64,000 nt of DNA from Pyxicephalus adspersus (Eukaryota; Chordata; Amphibia; Anura; Pyxicephalidae). Made by a program: the position numbers and the translations under genes. Numbering within the stretch: position 1 is the first letter of the stretch; every line of letters starts with the position of its first letter. The notes beneath the pieces were generated by a model. That model saw nothing but the letters and a program-made list of their open reading frames with translations, made no database searches and was not told the DNA's origin. This document shows positions 46,517-59,900 of the stretch, one piece after another. The DNA lies in the NCBI RefSeq assembly GCF_032062135.1, contig NC_092866.1:28151490-28215489 (forward strand). The letters run 5' to 3'.

Positions 46517-46597
46517 CAGATTATCATCACATTGAGGAAAAAAGAAAAAGAACTTTAGAAAGCTTCAAGCACATGGTTAAGAGGAACCCGTTTTCCG
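46517..46597 (+). CDS. rela: RELA exon: nuclear localisation signal
   Basis: 81 nt ending G|GTGAGT. It encodes ADYHHIEEKRKRTLESFKHM then VKRNPFSG. EEKRKR is the RELA nuclear localisation signal that IkappaB masks. The acceptor is a CAGCAG tandem (46,514-46,519): use of the second AG would start the exon at 46,520 and drop one alanine without changing frame. The first site gives better length agreement with other RELA proteins. Confidence 0.93.
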
Positions 46598-47217
46598 GTG
46601 AGTAAATTCAGCCTCACAAATGTGTTAAATTGTTTTGTAGCATCCCCTACCTACCCCACCCTCCCTGACTAGACTTGTACTCACCTGTCTCTTTTCAAGT
46701 GAAACATCTCTGATAAGGCTGCATACCTGCTTTTCAGGAATATGAGCTGGGCCCACACCTACTTGATGCATTTGATCCTATTGAAAGTTTTCGCTCCAGC
46801 TTAGAAATTGTACTCAACACTGTTGTTTGTTTGCCTGTGTAATTCTAATTTCAATATTTTGCTTAATTTATATTATAATCTGGACAATTCTAGGTTGAAG
46901 AACAAAATATTAAAAACTTAGTTTCAGTTTTTTACCCCCTGGTGGCTGGCTGCGGATGTACTGCGCTCCACTCACACTACAAACAAAAAACATAAGCTTC
47001 ATTTTACAGTCTAAAGCTCCAAAATACATTTTCTCCACACATTTTGGCTTTAGAGAAAAAAGCAATTATTACAAATTAAGTGATTGTATCTTCAAATGTG
47101 AGGATTGAATATAACCCTTGAGGAGGAGATTTCAACCGCCTCACATAACCACCTTGATTTCTTCTTTTAGTTATGTTATTACACTGGAGCATCATATACT
47201 AAACATACCTTAACCCA

Positions 47218-47272
47218 AGTCTCATTGTCCCCTGAGGAAGTCATTCTTGGCGAAACGCGTTGGGGTGAGACT
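47218..47272 (+). ncRNA. Hammerhead-ribozyme-like hairpin motif (best copy)
   Basis: The order of elements matches a type I hammerhead: outer helix AGTCTCA / TGAGACT, inner helix CCC / GGG, core CTGAGGA (CUGANGA consensus), short stem GTC...GGC, GAAA, then CGCGTT before the second strand of stem I. One extra A sits between the core and the stem, which departs from the canonical fold, so activity is doubtful. Related motifs lie at about 8,174, 9,391, 25,795 and 38,711, so it is part of a dispersed repeat. Hammerhead ribozymes are known in Penelope-like retroelements of animals. Confidence 0.35.
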
Positions 47273-48106
47273 CCCCACATTGACATTGTACAAGCACATG
47301 TATGTTATATGCTATAATCAGTCCTACTCCAAGACTGATATGCCTTTAAGAACTCAAGTTTTGCCACTTATATAAGTTTTCCTTTTTCTTTTGTATATTG
47401 ACATATTAGATGGAAGGAAACAATTTTGAATAAATGTTAAGTTTTATCTAATTCTGTGAAGGTGCCTTTAAAAGCCTCACTTATCTCTCTCTCCTTCACC
47501 CAATTCCTCCTTTTTGTAGAATGTTTCATTCTTTTAGTAATTTTGTCAAGATTTTGGACAGATAATGAACTGAGCATGTGCACTGTTGATCCAGAGGAAG
47601 ACGAACATCTGTTATGAAACATTAATTAATTTATTCAACAAAGAAAAACAATTATTTCCTGACTCCTTATGACAATCCATCCACCATCCAGTCTTTGGTG
47701 TCATTCCTTTTAAACTTGAATTGATTTCCTTTTTAAATCTTTTGTTATATCCTTTATAATTTTCTAACAAGGTGATCCTTCATTAAGAAATTTTTGGAAT
47801 GCCCTTTTCCTAATATTTATGGCTTTATTTAACATGAGCTGTGAGCCACAAGGGTTTTTAACATTTTTTTTTCCTCTTAAACTTCTTGCCCATTGGAATA
47901 TATTTTAAAGTGTTTTGCGTAAAAGTGACTTGAAACATTCCGTTTTTGTTCTGTGTCCTTGAGGACAATATTCCTATATGTAAGGAACATTTTGAAGGTA
48001 TTTAATATTTATGGGAAACAAACTTATCTCTTTATATTATGCAGTATGTGTTCATTAAGCACAATATCTAATGGTCTTGACAAAAAATTTTTTTTTATAC
48101 TTTTAG

Positions 48107-48166
48107 GAAACGAAACCAAGAACCAGCGCAGAATTGCTGTACCAACACGCAGCATACCAAAATCAG
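48107..48166 (+). CDS. rela: RELA exon: linker with RRIAVP motif
   Basis: 60 nt between ATACTTTTAG and TCAG|GTATGT, phase 1 in and out. It encodes NETKNQRRIAVPTRSIPKS. RRIAVPxRS is conserved just after the NLS in RELA and absent in REL. The upstream frame stays open into the intron by chance, so the acceptor AG, not the open frame, sets the exon start. Confidence 0.92.
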
Positions 48167-48250
48167 GTATGTGGTTTGTTCTGGTCCTCTTGACATTCTG
48201 CCAATTGTGCCTTAAAAAATTGAACCATTTTTTTTATTGTTTTGATTTAG

Positions 48251-48831
48251 AGCCTGCACCAACACCCAACCGTCCAAGCCATCAAATGTCGATACCTATT
48301 ATTCCTTCTGTGTCTCAATATATGGTAAAACATGATGCTGCGAATTCGATGTCTACACTTCTCTCCACTGTCAATATTAGTGACTTTACTAGTATTGGAT
48401 TTTCCCCCCTGCCTCCAGTTCAACAGCCTCCAGCAGCACCTGAAGAGCGTATAGATATGGACTATCCTTCTTTTACAGATGATGGAAGCATTGAGTTACA
48501 CATGCTTCATAATGACCCTGATAGCCATTGTGCCAGCCTAAGTTCCATTGACAATAGTGATTTTGGCCAGCTACTCAGTCAGTCTCAGTCTTCAGGTTCT
48601 CTTTCACAGGCCCTGCACGAATCTGGGTCTAGTCAAAGTACCCTCATGGCTTATCCGGAATCAATTGCTCGACTCATGGCTTCTGGGCCTAATGAGGAGA
48701 CTGTAGGAGAGGAAAACTCTGAAAGACTTGACAGCACCTTAATGAATGGGATTTTTGACATTCAACAAGGAGACTGTTTAACCTCATTAATAGATCTGGA
48801 CTTTTCAACTCTTATGAGTGGCATGAAATGA
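48251..48831 (+). CDS. rela: RELA last coding exon: transactivation domain
   Basis: 581 nt from acceptor GATTTAG to the TGA stop, in frame with the preceding exon. It encodes about 190 residues rich in Ser, Pro and acidic residues. Recognisable pieces in order are: EPAPTPNRPSHQMS; LSTVNISDFTSIGF (cf. the STINYDEF segment); a proline-rich stretch; SSIDNSDFGQLLSQ (TA2 core); MAYPESIARLM; and the terminal LIDLDFSTLMSGMK, the TA1 helix that recruits TAF and CBP/p300. The serine in DLDFS corresponds to the IKK target Ser536 of mammals. Confidence 0.96.
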
Positions 48832-49169
48832 ATAGTAAGTGAAGATGAATGCAGCGCTTACATACAACTCTTCACTAGTCGGACAACGGAACTGGTCAGG
48901 ACACAGTGGGCTTTTTAGTCCTTCAGGGTGTTTTTTTTTTTTTTTTTGCTATTTAGGTGATATTGGGCCTACAATGCTGAGGACTGTGCTGGCCCCATTG
49001 GATTCCATTCTGATTTACTTTATGCAGTAAAGTAACCATGCTACATCTTTGATTACCTGTAATAGCCTTGATATTGGCTAGTTTTGTATGAAATTAATCT
49101 TATTGGTATGTTTTTTTTTATATCATCTCTCACATTCTAGTAATTATCAGCAAGTTCACAAATATGGTA

Positions 49170-49175
49170 AATAAA
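49170..49175 (+). terminator. Candidate RELA polyadenylation signal AATAAA
   Basis: First AATAAA after the stop codon, about 340 nt downstream. It is a candidate only. Other hexamers at 50,271 and 54,948 would give longer 3' UTRs, and no transcript evidence is available here. Confidence 0.35.
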
Positions 49176-52100
49176 AGATAAAACATTTAGTTCTTAGCTG
49201 GCTGCAGAAGAGATCAAATTTTTTGTGCTTTCTTGGCACTGTTCTTGAAATTCATTACCCCCGACGTAATTGCCCCACACATTTTGCCACTCTGCTTGTA
49301 AAAGAGTTAGGAAGACACTTTGCCTATAGTACAGTTAAAAGCACAACAAAATATGTATTTAAATGCTTATTTGAAGTGTTTCCCTGTTCATAAATTATTT
49401 TTTATTCACTTACACATTTTACCTTGCTAGAATTTTTATTCTAACCAATTCCCTAGTACCGCCTTCTCTTTTTGAGTGTCATAGCCCCATCTTCTTCTGG
49501 GAATGTCTTCTTCTCCCTTTCATAACCTTTTATGTAGCTGCTGAGGAAGAATTGAAGGTGAATACATTGGTGTCACTTGATTGACAACTCTGTCTACTGG
49601 GACTGTTGGCATCACATTCAAGATGGTGGTGCCTAGCACCATCAGGGCTTTTCTATGTCTTCACATAATTTTTGTTGACATTAATGGTCTGGCAACAGGG
49701 TCTCTTTTAAAGAGCTTGGTTGCTCAAAGGCAAAAAAAAGCAGCAGTGATAAACTGAACTGTTAGCTCTCATGTAAGTAAAATTACACAAATGGTTAACC
49801 CATCATATACCATGCTTTAAAAGAATTAACTGTTTGTTAGTTTATATATTACTATTTTAAAGGTTTATTGAGATATATGTATTTTATAATGAAGTTGTAA
49901 GGTTTCTGTTGTTGCTATATAAAAGGGGAAATATGAATGGATGTTCTCAGACAATATATATTTTTAATTTTATTTACAATTGCATAAGGAACCTGTGCTT
50001 TTAACTAGCTTCTAGTTCCAGCTGAACTGTCATAATCAGAATTGGCTACTGTCACTATCTGTTAACAAGATATTTTTTTAAAATTGACATGTTAAATATT
50101 CTTTGCTCTTTTTGTTGTACAAAACTTACTCCAAATGAATCGGTCTTTTGTCTAACACAACATATAGGTTACATGCTAGTGGGGAACGTATAACTTGAAA
50201 GGCTGTAGGAATGACTACATTATCTGATTAACACTTTTTTTTATCCATATTGCTTTCAGTGAGGAGCAAAAATAAAAAAAAATGATTGCAAACATTTGTG
50301 CTGCTTTTTAAAGCACATTACTAAATAGCTTCTGAAATGCCATGTTCATAAAGTCATAATATTTACAGGACAATCTGACATGTTCATTCTAAAACCTAAT
50401 CTTTTTTATGTATTGGGTAACTTCAGTCTTTTCATTCAAGGCAGGTAGGCCTTTTCCATGCCTGCTCTTAAAAAAAAAAAAAAAATGCACTGACTTCAAT
50501 GCACTTGCAGATGTCATTTTTTTCATTTAATGGCTAGTCATTAAAGAAGGCTGAGGACTTAAAAAAAAAAATGGTGGGCCAGCGAAGACTTGATCATCTT
50601 ATTGCTGGGTAAGAGCACTTTGACAGGTTAGTGTACCATTCTTGCACAATATTGCAAGAGCTCTAGAGACCTACAGTGACACAGTTGAACTTTAAGTGAA
50701 ATACCTAACCTCAGTTACCCATTTACAAGTTGCTGTATCCCAAACATTTATGCTTATCTAAACTAAAAAAAAAAAGCAATATATTGCAGTTTACCAGTTT
50801 TTAGATGTGGTAACTGCATAGGTTCTCTATTTCTTGTATTTTCCCTAGGTGATTCTGCCAGTAACACACATCAAGCCCAAATGTCAAATTAGGGCCGGGA
50901 TGACAGTGGTCAGACAACATATTAAATGGACAGGACTTCAGCGATCTCTCATCTCCTTCTCTATATTATAGGCAAGCAGGGTTCATTAAGCCGTCTCAAA
51001 TAGAGCTTAGAACAATAGTGACTGTTAAGTTTGCAGTTAGCTCATGATTTTTGGCAGAATGAGCAGGTATTTATTTTTCTCATCTTTTATATTGAATGGA
51101 TAACAACACTTTCAACGGTCAGACCAAAAAAGGACGAATTACATGAATTTCTTGTTTGGATTTACATTTTTTATTCATCAGTTTCGGTGAAAAATTTAAC
51201 ACTGTATATTAGACAATTTTTCTTTTTTTAATATGACTTAGATCACATTTTAGGAGTTGGTAATTGGGAAAATTCCTTAGGATTACCTAATGGTTTGATG
51301 TACTGTATACCCAGACCTTTTACCAAGTCGTGTAGATTGACAGATCATCTTTGATAAATAAATGAATTCTATCGTGAGAACCAAACAGTTTTCTTGGTCA
51401 GCAGTGATGGAAAAATACTGGTCGCATACTATAAAGGATTGGTGATCATTTTTTTGAATGTTTACTTACCAGATCATTTTGCGTTAAACTTTAATATTTT
51501 CAGTGGAATTCTTTGTAATTTGAAGATCATGTTAAGCATTTGTTTTAGGCCTTAAAGTCAATCTATAAAGCGGACTTTTTTTAATTGGTTAACAGTCTTG
51601 CTATCCCGGATAAATAAAGAATTGTAGAGGTTTTTGATCTTCCTGGAGAAATTGTTCGTCACAAACAAATGAGTCACATATTTGGTCTCATGTTCTCTGT
51701 TACAGTGGGGCATTTGTGTTGAGGGTTGCAGAACTTCTTTTTGGTTTGAACCACTATTTATGAACTTGCTGCCCTTTCTCTGAATATGGTAGTTTCTTGC
51801 CTGTGATGTTGACTTCCTGGTTTCAAAATACTCCAATCATTGACCTAGATCAAGTTTGCACATCCTTAAAGTCAGAGAAGTGCATATCTGCATACTTGTA
51901 CTGACAATAGAGGACAACCTTACAACTAGTATTCCTAGAATAAAAGGTCGGATTTATCCTTTTTTTTTCCAGGGGTATCCTTTAGAAATAAAGATAAGAA
52001 ATTGATCAGATGATCTATGTCGGATGTTATTTTGTGGGGAAAAGCCTGAAGAATCGTTGTGTACTAAAATGTACTTGTTTATCTGTCGCATCTGGAATGT

Positions 52101-53404
52101 TAACAACACTTTGTTCATTTTTATATTTATTTTAGGGCAAATTGTTCTTGTCCTTTAGAGAGTGTAAATCGGGCAACAATATAATAGTTTTACATTGACT
52201 GAAAATCATTCACTACATGCTGATTGACATAATAGCATACCTGTGAGGGCTCATCCAATTGGATAAAAGTAGTGGATTGTTAGCCCTCATAATATAGTGG
52301 TCAGATTGTTACATGTGCGGTCAGTTATGTTCCTGTGGAAGAATTTTTATTGAAGCTGATTTTTTTTTTTTTTTTTCACCCTGCTACTACAAAACAAATA
52401 CCCCATGACTGGATTACAAGCAGTTCAGGAAATTTGAATTAGTGTGTATAGAGTCTTGATAAATGCTGGGGTATTGAGTCATCACACAAAATGCTAATAA
52501 GCGGGATCAATATATGTCTATAAAAAGTATTCCAATTTTTAGTAGCTATATATTTTGGCTGCATTTTCGGCAACCTCCTGGCAAAATTTTTTGCAGGCTG
52601 TAGTAACATTTTCCTGGATACAGAAACCTTTAATTTTATTCAAATTGCACTAACTGATCCCATAAGCATCTTCTCTAAACAAAACATTTATGGTTCTGAC
52701 CATGACGTTAGATTTTGGTCTTATCACTCCAAAGGACTTTGTTCCAGAGGTTTTAAGGCTTGATTCAGATACTGCCGGGTCTATTGTAAGCATGTTGTTT
52801 TGCATTGTGCATTGGCACAGGAGAGGCATTTTACTTGCAGTCAATTTTTGTTTGTTTGTCTATTTACTGTCCATCTTGAAATGGCAACAACACTGGTTGG
52901 GTGAAAAGCCTGTATTTCAGCTGAAGTGGCTTTTGGGTTCTGCCTTAAATCCTGTTTATCTACCTTACCGTGGCCTAGTAACTTTGTATTCTTGAACACT
53001 ATGGACAGTTTTGTTTAGTATACTTTATCCTGATTTATACAATACAACAACCTTTTCTGGCAAATCTTTTCACAGTTCCCATAGTTTGCTACCCAGCAAA
53101 GTCAATGCAGCTCTGTAGCATGTGTCATCTTTTGTGTGTATATATTATCTGCCCCACATTTAAAGGTTTGCAAACTTTTTGGTGATTTCAGTTTCCATTG
53201 AGATTTAAAAAAGGGTACAGACACAATTATGTATTTTTATGTTGCTTAATCCAAACATGCTCCCTAAATAAAATACAGTAATTTTTTTTTCTGCATGAAT
53301 ATTTATGTTTTCCAAACAGTGGCTAATATTTCACAAATTCTGCCATAGTATGTAAATTTATGGGCCTGTGTATGTATATATGTGCCATAGATCCACATCA
53401 TATA

Positions 53405-53875
53405 CAGGTAGTTCCCAGGGTTAAGGACATCCGACATAGAGATGACGCCTAGATACAAACAAAGCTTCCCTGCTCGCTTATGTGCAGAACCATGCTTGAA
53501 GTGGGAGGGGTGGTTTGCATGACTTGCAGAAGAAATCTTTTGCTAAACACACCTGAGATTATGGCTGAGGTCTTTTTCTTGTAACTCTAAAAACCAAGAC
53601 AAACTCTGCAGATGTTTCTTTTTGCATAACAAAGCACAGAAGTTATTGAATGTCTGGGCTTCATTAAGAATTTTTTTTTTTTTTTTGCTTTGTGATTAAC
53701 TCACTGAGGGTTTTTTACAGTAACTGACACCATGCTGCCTAATAATATGTTGAGACAAACATCTGTCCCAAATTGCATTTATTAAAATAATACACCTGTT
53801 CCGACTTGCATACAAATTGAACTTAAGAAAAAAAACCTACAGTCTATATCTCGTATGTAACCCGGGAAATACCTG
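53405..53875. mobile_element. pogo-like MITE
   Basis: Left end CAGGTAGTTCCCAGGGTTAA; the right end read in reverse is CAGGTATTTCCCGGGTTACA. It is about 471 bp and non-coding. TA precedes the left end; the right flank has decayed. Confidence 0.6.
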
Positions 53876-54826
53876 AACACATTTAGGACTTAGAATTTCC
53901 CTTGCCCACCCCAGTCCTCCTTATAAGTTATACTGATAACAAACTCCTAATACCGCCACCAACCTTTCCCAGGGGGATCAGGGCCTGGGGTGAGAACTGT
54001 AGTCATGGCTTTTGAAGTAATTTCTGGCCCTGAGCAACCTGCGCAACACAAACTATATATATAATGCATCGTAGTAAAAAGGAATAGGGGCTACTACTAT
54101 TCATAAAAATGCACTTTTTAAACTACCTGTTACAAGAGAAATTGTGGGATGCCATTCCAAACTTCACCAGAATCTATAAATTGCTGAACTGGCGAGTACT
54201 GTTAAGTCCAATTTATCTGACATTGTGCACACTTTACAGGTCTAAAACTAAAGCCACTTAAAACTAGCCAAGACACATTTGTGGAAGGTTGGCAAGCCAT
54301 TGTGTAGCTGTGCCAAGAAAATTGATAATAAAAATTTTAAATATTCTTAACAGTTACTTGGAAAAAAAATGAATCTATATGATTGTTCAGCTGCAGAATT
54401 CCCTTCAGGTCTAATCATTTTAGGATTGGAAGTGAAAATCTGCCTGTATGTACTAGCTCTTACAGCTTACAAGCAGCTAGTGTTTACTTTGGAAGACTTG
54501 CAGGCTGCCAAGATTTTGTTTCAAAGGGGGAAAACTGTGCTTTCACGCACGCCCTTACTAGACTCTAAATAAATCTTAAAGTACGTTTAAGAATTATAAA
54601 AGTTTTATTGTGCATAGTTCAGGTATATATTCACGTTAAAGTTTTTAGCTGTCCCACTGTACTTCTATCCCAGCTGATATATTTTGTTGTATCATTTCAA
54701 TCATTATGTGCAAATTTATGAAATAGTATTTACCCAATGGCAATATAACAGAAACATGAAATGGTTTTAGGAATATATTAAATTACAAGTATGCAAGAGC
54801 TAGAAATTGCCTAGTTATGTTGTGTG

Positions 54827-54848
54827 TTTTTTTTTTTTTTTTTTTTTT
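54827..54848 (+). repeat. Poly-T tract
   Basis: About 22 consecutive T residues. Confidence 0.9.
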
Positions 54849-55839
54849 AAACCTGTCTAAAAAAAAAATTCTTCATTCTGCCATACTGACTGCATAGCCA
54901 AAAGATGTCATTAATACAAAACCTTATATTCTCAAGTTTGGAATGTAAATAAAGTTTTTTGATACTTGTAAACAGAGAATCACTATTTCATATTCTGTTT
55001 ATACATTAACATGTAGTTGTGAAATTTTAGAAAATATCTTTACATGTCTGTACTAATATGTAAATATATATGCATTTTTTTATTTACTGATTTAACTATT
55101 TTTTGTGTACAGTTATCATGAATAATCAGTTTTAATAACACAATCAGGTGTTCATTTGTCTGTTTTGGTATTTTTGGAAAGCATTACAAAAGAGGAATAG
55201 CTGAATTTTAGAGGGTTGGAGTCCATCTTTAGGCAAAATTGATCTTTTCCAAACCTATCCTGCAGGTTTTACTTGCCTAAATCCACCAACCAGGTCTCTT
55301 TGACAGTGCTGCTTCCTGGCACAGGGAACCAGTAATCTAGTGCAGATGGACGTACACAAGCCAGTCCCCTATTTTTTTTCTATGTCTTTTTTGCTGGTCT
55401 GGCCACAGACCCCCAATAGGAATCGTCCACAAGCAGCAGTAACTTGGATATCTATGGAATGACTGGAAGTAAACCAAGAAAGATGAAAAATTGGTGGCTG
55501 GTGCACCATGTACCCACAGACCTTTCTCCAGTTACCAGAGACATAAATAAATAGAGTAGAGACATTATATACAAATAAAAAGAGAAAAATCTGACTTGAA
55601 GACAAATGCGTTTGGGTAAAGCTAGATTAGGCCAGTATACCAGTATGTTGACGTACCCAGTAAACAGCATAACATATATTATTAGTAAGCATGTTGCACT
55701 TTACTAGGATTGACTCCTTTTCGGGGCTGGTTGGTTCCTACGAGGCATACCACAAAGTAGATGTTTCTTATTGTAATAGTATATAATGTAAACAATTTTA
55801 TTAAAAAGAAAATGAAAACATGAAATACCTCAAGCTTTA

Positions 55840-56900
55840 TATACAGTTGTAATCCGATTAATAACAGTGTGCTTAAAAAAAGAGAAAAAAGCTAAAATTT
55901 CTTAAAATATCTTTTATTTCCATACATGCAAATTGGGAACACTGCACTTTCTATTCAAACACACATCTGTTTTGTGGACTTGCACCAAATTCTGCCACCT
56001 GTGAACTCAATCTGCATTTCTTGGTTTTGCCTCAAACAGCGCTTTTGTGTGATGATAATGATGTCACCCCACAAATTTTCTGTTGGATTAAAGTCTGGGA
56101 ATTGGGCTGGCCACTCAATTACTGGAACCAAAGCATGGCTTGTTTATTGGTGTTTTGGGGTCGTTGTCTTGTTGAAACACTAATTTCAAGGGCATTTCTT
56201 TTTCAGCATGAAGCAACATAACCTCTTCAAATTTTGATGTATTCAAACTGATTTAGAATCCCTGGTATGCTATAAATAGGCCCAATGCCATAGTATCTGA
56301 AACATCCCCATATGATGCTTGCACCACCATGCTTCACTGTCTTCTCAGTGTACTGTGGTTTAAATGTTACTGTTTGTGGGCCATGTGACGAACTTTCTGT
56401 GGCCCCAGACAAAAACAAAAAGACCAGTCAATGTGTTCTTTGACAAACTGTAACCTCTTTAGCACATGTGTATTTTTCAACATTGGGACTTTGTGAGGGC
56501 TTCTTGCCAAAAGCTGGGCTTCACATAGGCATCTTCTAATTGTAACAGTACTTACTGGTAACTTTAGACCTTCTTTGATCTTCCTGGAGCTGATCATTGG
56601 CTGAGTCTGCCATTTTGTCTATTCTTTGAACCATTTACATGGTAGTTTTCTGGTTTCTTTCACATCTTTCATATTTTGGCTGCAAATTTAAAGCATTTGA
56701 AGTCATTTTCTGCATTTCTTTATATGTTTCCCCTCTACATGTATGCTGTTCTTCTGAATGATGTCTGGAATGACTCATTTTAATCAGATTTTCACAGTGA
56801 AATACACTATAACCAACATGTACAACATTTCCTGCCTTCCTTCCCTAAATAATAGCAGTCATTGACACCTGATTTAATCACAGAATGAATAGCTTCATTA
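55840..56900 (-). mobile_element. Decayed Tc1-like transposon (reverse strand)
   Basis: Minus-strand frames give [20 protein letters not shown] then [11 protein letters not shown] (DNA-binding and pre-catalytic parts) and, in another frame, VKHGGASIIWGCF with GPIYSIPGILNQFEYIKI, the conserved centre of Tc1-type transposases. Sequence homologous to the C-terminal part runs to about 55,930. Frameshifts and a lost WSDE block show it is a pseudogene. It is a different family from the copy at 35 kb. Confidence 0.75.
56227..56597 (-). pseudogene. Tc1-like transposase pseudogene fragment
   Basis: Two overlapping minus-strand open stretches (56,367-56,597 and 56,227-56,418) encode consecutive parts of one transposase ([12 protein letters not shown]... 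and ...VKHGGASIIWGCF), separated by a frameshift around 56,390. The first catalytic Asp block is not readable. It is inactive and part of the element at 55,840-56,900. Confidence 0.7.
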
Positions 56901-59900
56901 ATTGAACTCCACTCTGAATAGAATTTTCAGATTCAATTACACAGAATCCGCAGCATGCGTGTCATATCTGTTAGTTTTATACTACTCTACTACACCTACT
57001 AGTAAATTATTTGCTAGGTAGAAATATCATTTCTACCAAAAACCAGGATTAACCAGGTTAGTGATGTCAGACTACTAATATTCTGAATACAAATGTACAA
57101 ATCATATTTTGCAATTCAGCCAAACATCTCATCTTCATCAGGTAATACAATATATTTTCATTAGCTTTTTAAACAGATTTAAACATTGCCCCTAAGCAAT
57201 GGGGCAAGCTAAGACTGTATTTTTTTTTCAGTCTTTGCTAGTGACGTAATCTAAATTTGTTGTGGACAAAATAATGGGAAATCTAAAATGTTACAGTTGT
57301 AACAGAATCTTTTTAAACTCGTTTAAAAGAGAAATCTTCTCTTGTGATACCTATTATGGTGGCAAATATGTAAGTGAAAATTTTCCCACACTTTGGAGGG
57401 ACTTCCTGGCATGTATTATTCCCTACAAAAAAGGACACATTTTTAGATACACATTTGCACTGTGTCATTCTCTTATGTAGCCTCACTGCAGATGGCTTTT
57501 ACTGTCGGAAATTACAGATTTCAATATTTTTATTTACATGGCTGAAAAGCTCAATTTACTAAATATTAATGCAAAAGCCATTTGGTTTGTGTATCATATG
57601 CGGTAAGCCTCACCTGTGTATAAACTGATTTCAAAAACATTTTGGACTAATGTCAAATGCAAATAGACACCAGCTCATAAAGTGAGAGGGACATCAAGGA
57701 GGCAAAAGGTCTACTAGGGCATTTTACTGCATAAAAGTTCCCACCTCATAATCCTTCTTGCCTATTACACTTACAGTTTTGCAAATTTTGTAATGGGCGA
57801 TGGAGTTTCCCTGAAGATTTAGGGGAATCCTGATACAGAATACAAATATATAATATTGTGAGTTGTACATTGATTACGTATTGATTATAATTTGGGATGC
57901 CTCACTGAATCACGTTTTAAATTTTCCGAAATATAGATTTAGCTATAAAAGTTACTTTTGTTACAAATCCATAAATTTACTTTCCCGTGTGTAAATGAAA
58001 AGGCATTTGCATGCAGTAACAAAGCGCAACAAAGTGGTGTTTCCACTCAACAATGCTTGCAAAGGCATTAAAAAGCAACTCTAAACCAAGTTTATGGAGT
58101 ATTTAGAACAACAAACTGCCCTTGGATACTCCAGGTGGATTCTGAAGAACCATAGGGCAACACTACCACAAGAAATCAACTGAAAAAAAAACAAACCCAT
58201 TCATTCCAGTAGTCACCTTTTTAAAGGCCAGCCTAATGCAATTTAGGTGCATATTACTGCTGAAAAACAGAACTAGCCCTTATGTAGGGTATTAGGGAGA
58301 ATGACACCCTTCTCCCATCATATATTGATTCAATACCAACCACAAAGTAAATAGAAATAAAATGGAAAAAGAGAAGGCAGGGGGTTTTTATGTAAAAGTA
58401 CGACTGTATTGAAGCATTAAGCGGGTATACAACCAATAATAATCATAATCAAATACATTCTCATTCTCTACCGTTTCCATTTTAGAACTAGCCCTTATAT
58501 TGAAAAAACACACTGTGAAGAAACATTGGGTTCTTATTCGTAAAACAAAAGCAGTCAGTGCACTAGCAGTTTGTGGCCCTGCCTTTTGGCCTACACTTCT
58601 GGTGTTCACCAAGGTTCTGGTCCCAGTGTTAGCTCTGTAGCTCTTCTGAGTCATTCACCATTGGGAGATAGAAGGCCTCATGGTAAGGAAATAGCCAGTG
58701 CCTATATTTTGACAGTCTAGACATTAACGGCAGTTCAGTTGGATTCTAAATCTTCAGAAGTGCTGAAACCAACACCTTGCCTGGAGTATGCCTTGCCTGG
58801 TCTGGTCTTGTTTAGAACCCATAAAGGAATAAATCAGACTTTCTGGTCTCCAATTCAACTTCTCCAGCCAAGGAGTAGCCCAATGGTCAGCTTTTGCACG
58901 AGGATCTAAAGAATGCTTTGTCAGAACAGAGCAGTCACATATTCCCATTTTCAAAAGTTAACTTTATAAAGCAAACCCCTATATATCATTATATTATCAT
59001 ATTTATTGACACCCTCTTTCTATGTAGTACGCCCATGGTTCAGGCCACAAAAATACCATGCTAAATTATTAATAATTATTAAGCCTGAATATAAATCCCC
59101 TTTTTTTTAGAAATCATTATTATTTATTTGCTATAGATGTGTGTTGTATAGGTATTATACACACCTTTTAAATGTCTGTAATAGGATGTGTATGTCAGAA
59201 CAAGTTATCTTGTTAAAGATGATCATTGAATAATATGCCTAAATATCTTTAGAGGGTATACAAACCATAACAATAAATCTGATGTAAAGGTGTGTTGTGT
59301 ATATAAAATCAAAAACATTTTTATCTGTTCATGTGCAAAAAATATCTTCTAAAAAATCTTGTCATTTGAACATTCTGTGCTACACTGGTATTACTTGCAC
59401 AAGTGTAAATCCCTCAATTTGACTTGCTAGCATACTCCGACAGCCCCTGTACAAAGGAGTAGGAGCAGAAGTAACAAAATATGGAACCAACTGCTTTATG
59501 TTCTGATATGCGAGAGCTTACTGTACTGCATCTCCCTTCACTATCCAGCCATAGGCTTGATATCAGGGTAAGGATATCTAGTGAAAAACAAGACATACTG
59601 CAGGGGACTGTTCCAGATTGAAGGTGAATATTGCACCAGTTTTTTTTTTCTTTTAATGGGCTATTTTTTATTTTAGACTTTTTGTTTTTCTGCTTTAAGT
59701 TTGTTTTTGGGTGTAGATCTGTTTTACCATTTGTAATAGGGTTTAGTTTGGGGACCCACTTACTGTATAATAATGACAAGTCTTGAAAAGGTTTACCTTG
59801 TAAGACTTCACTGTACTTTGTGCTGCAAAGTTCTTGGTGTTGTATGTTGCAATACTGTCTTTAAAAAGGTAGAATAAAAACAAGCTATCAATAATATTAT

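Larger units (their letters stand above)
48832..55800 (+). other. RELA 3' UTR and downstream intergenic DNA
   Basis: No coding exon was recognised. AATAAA hexamers occur at 49,170, 50,271 and 54,948, so the 3' UTR end is uncertain. A decayed DNA-transposon-like stretch lies at about 52.64-53.06 kb and a pogo-like MITE at 53,405-53,875. Poly-T and poly-A tracts are common. Confidence 0.5.

Noticed and set aside
47953..48250. Long open plus-strand frame upstream of the last RELA exon
   Set aside because: It is an open reading frame that runs by chance through two introns. Splice sites at 48,107, 48,166 and 48,251 and family similarity define the true exons.
58388..58954. Minus-strand frames near 58.5-58.9 kb as a gene
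   Set aside because: No start or splice support; several frames are interrupted and may be an old retroelement that I cannot identify.
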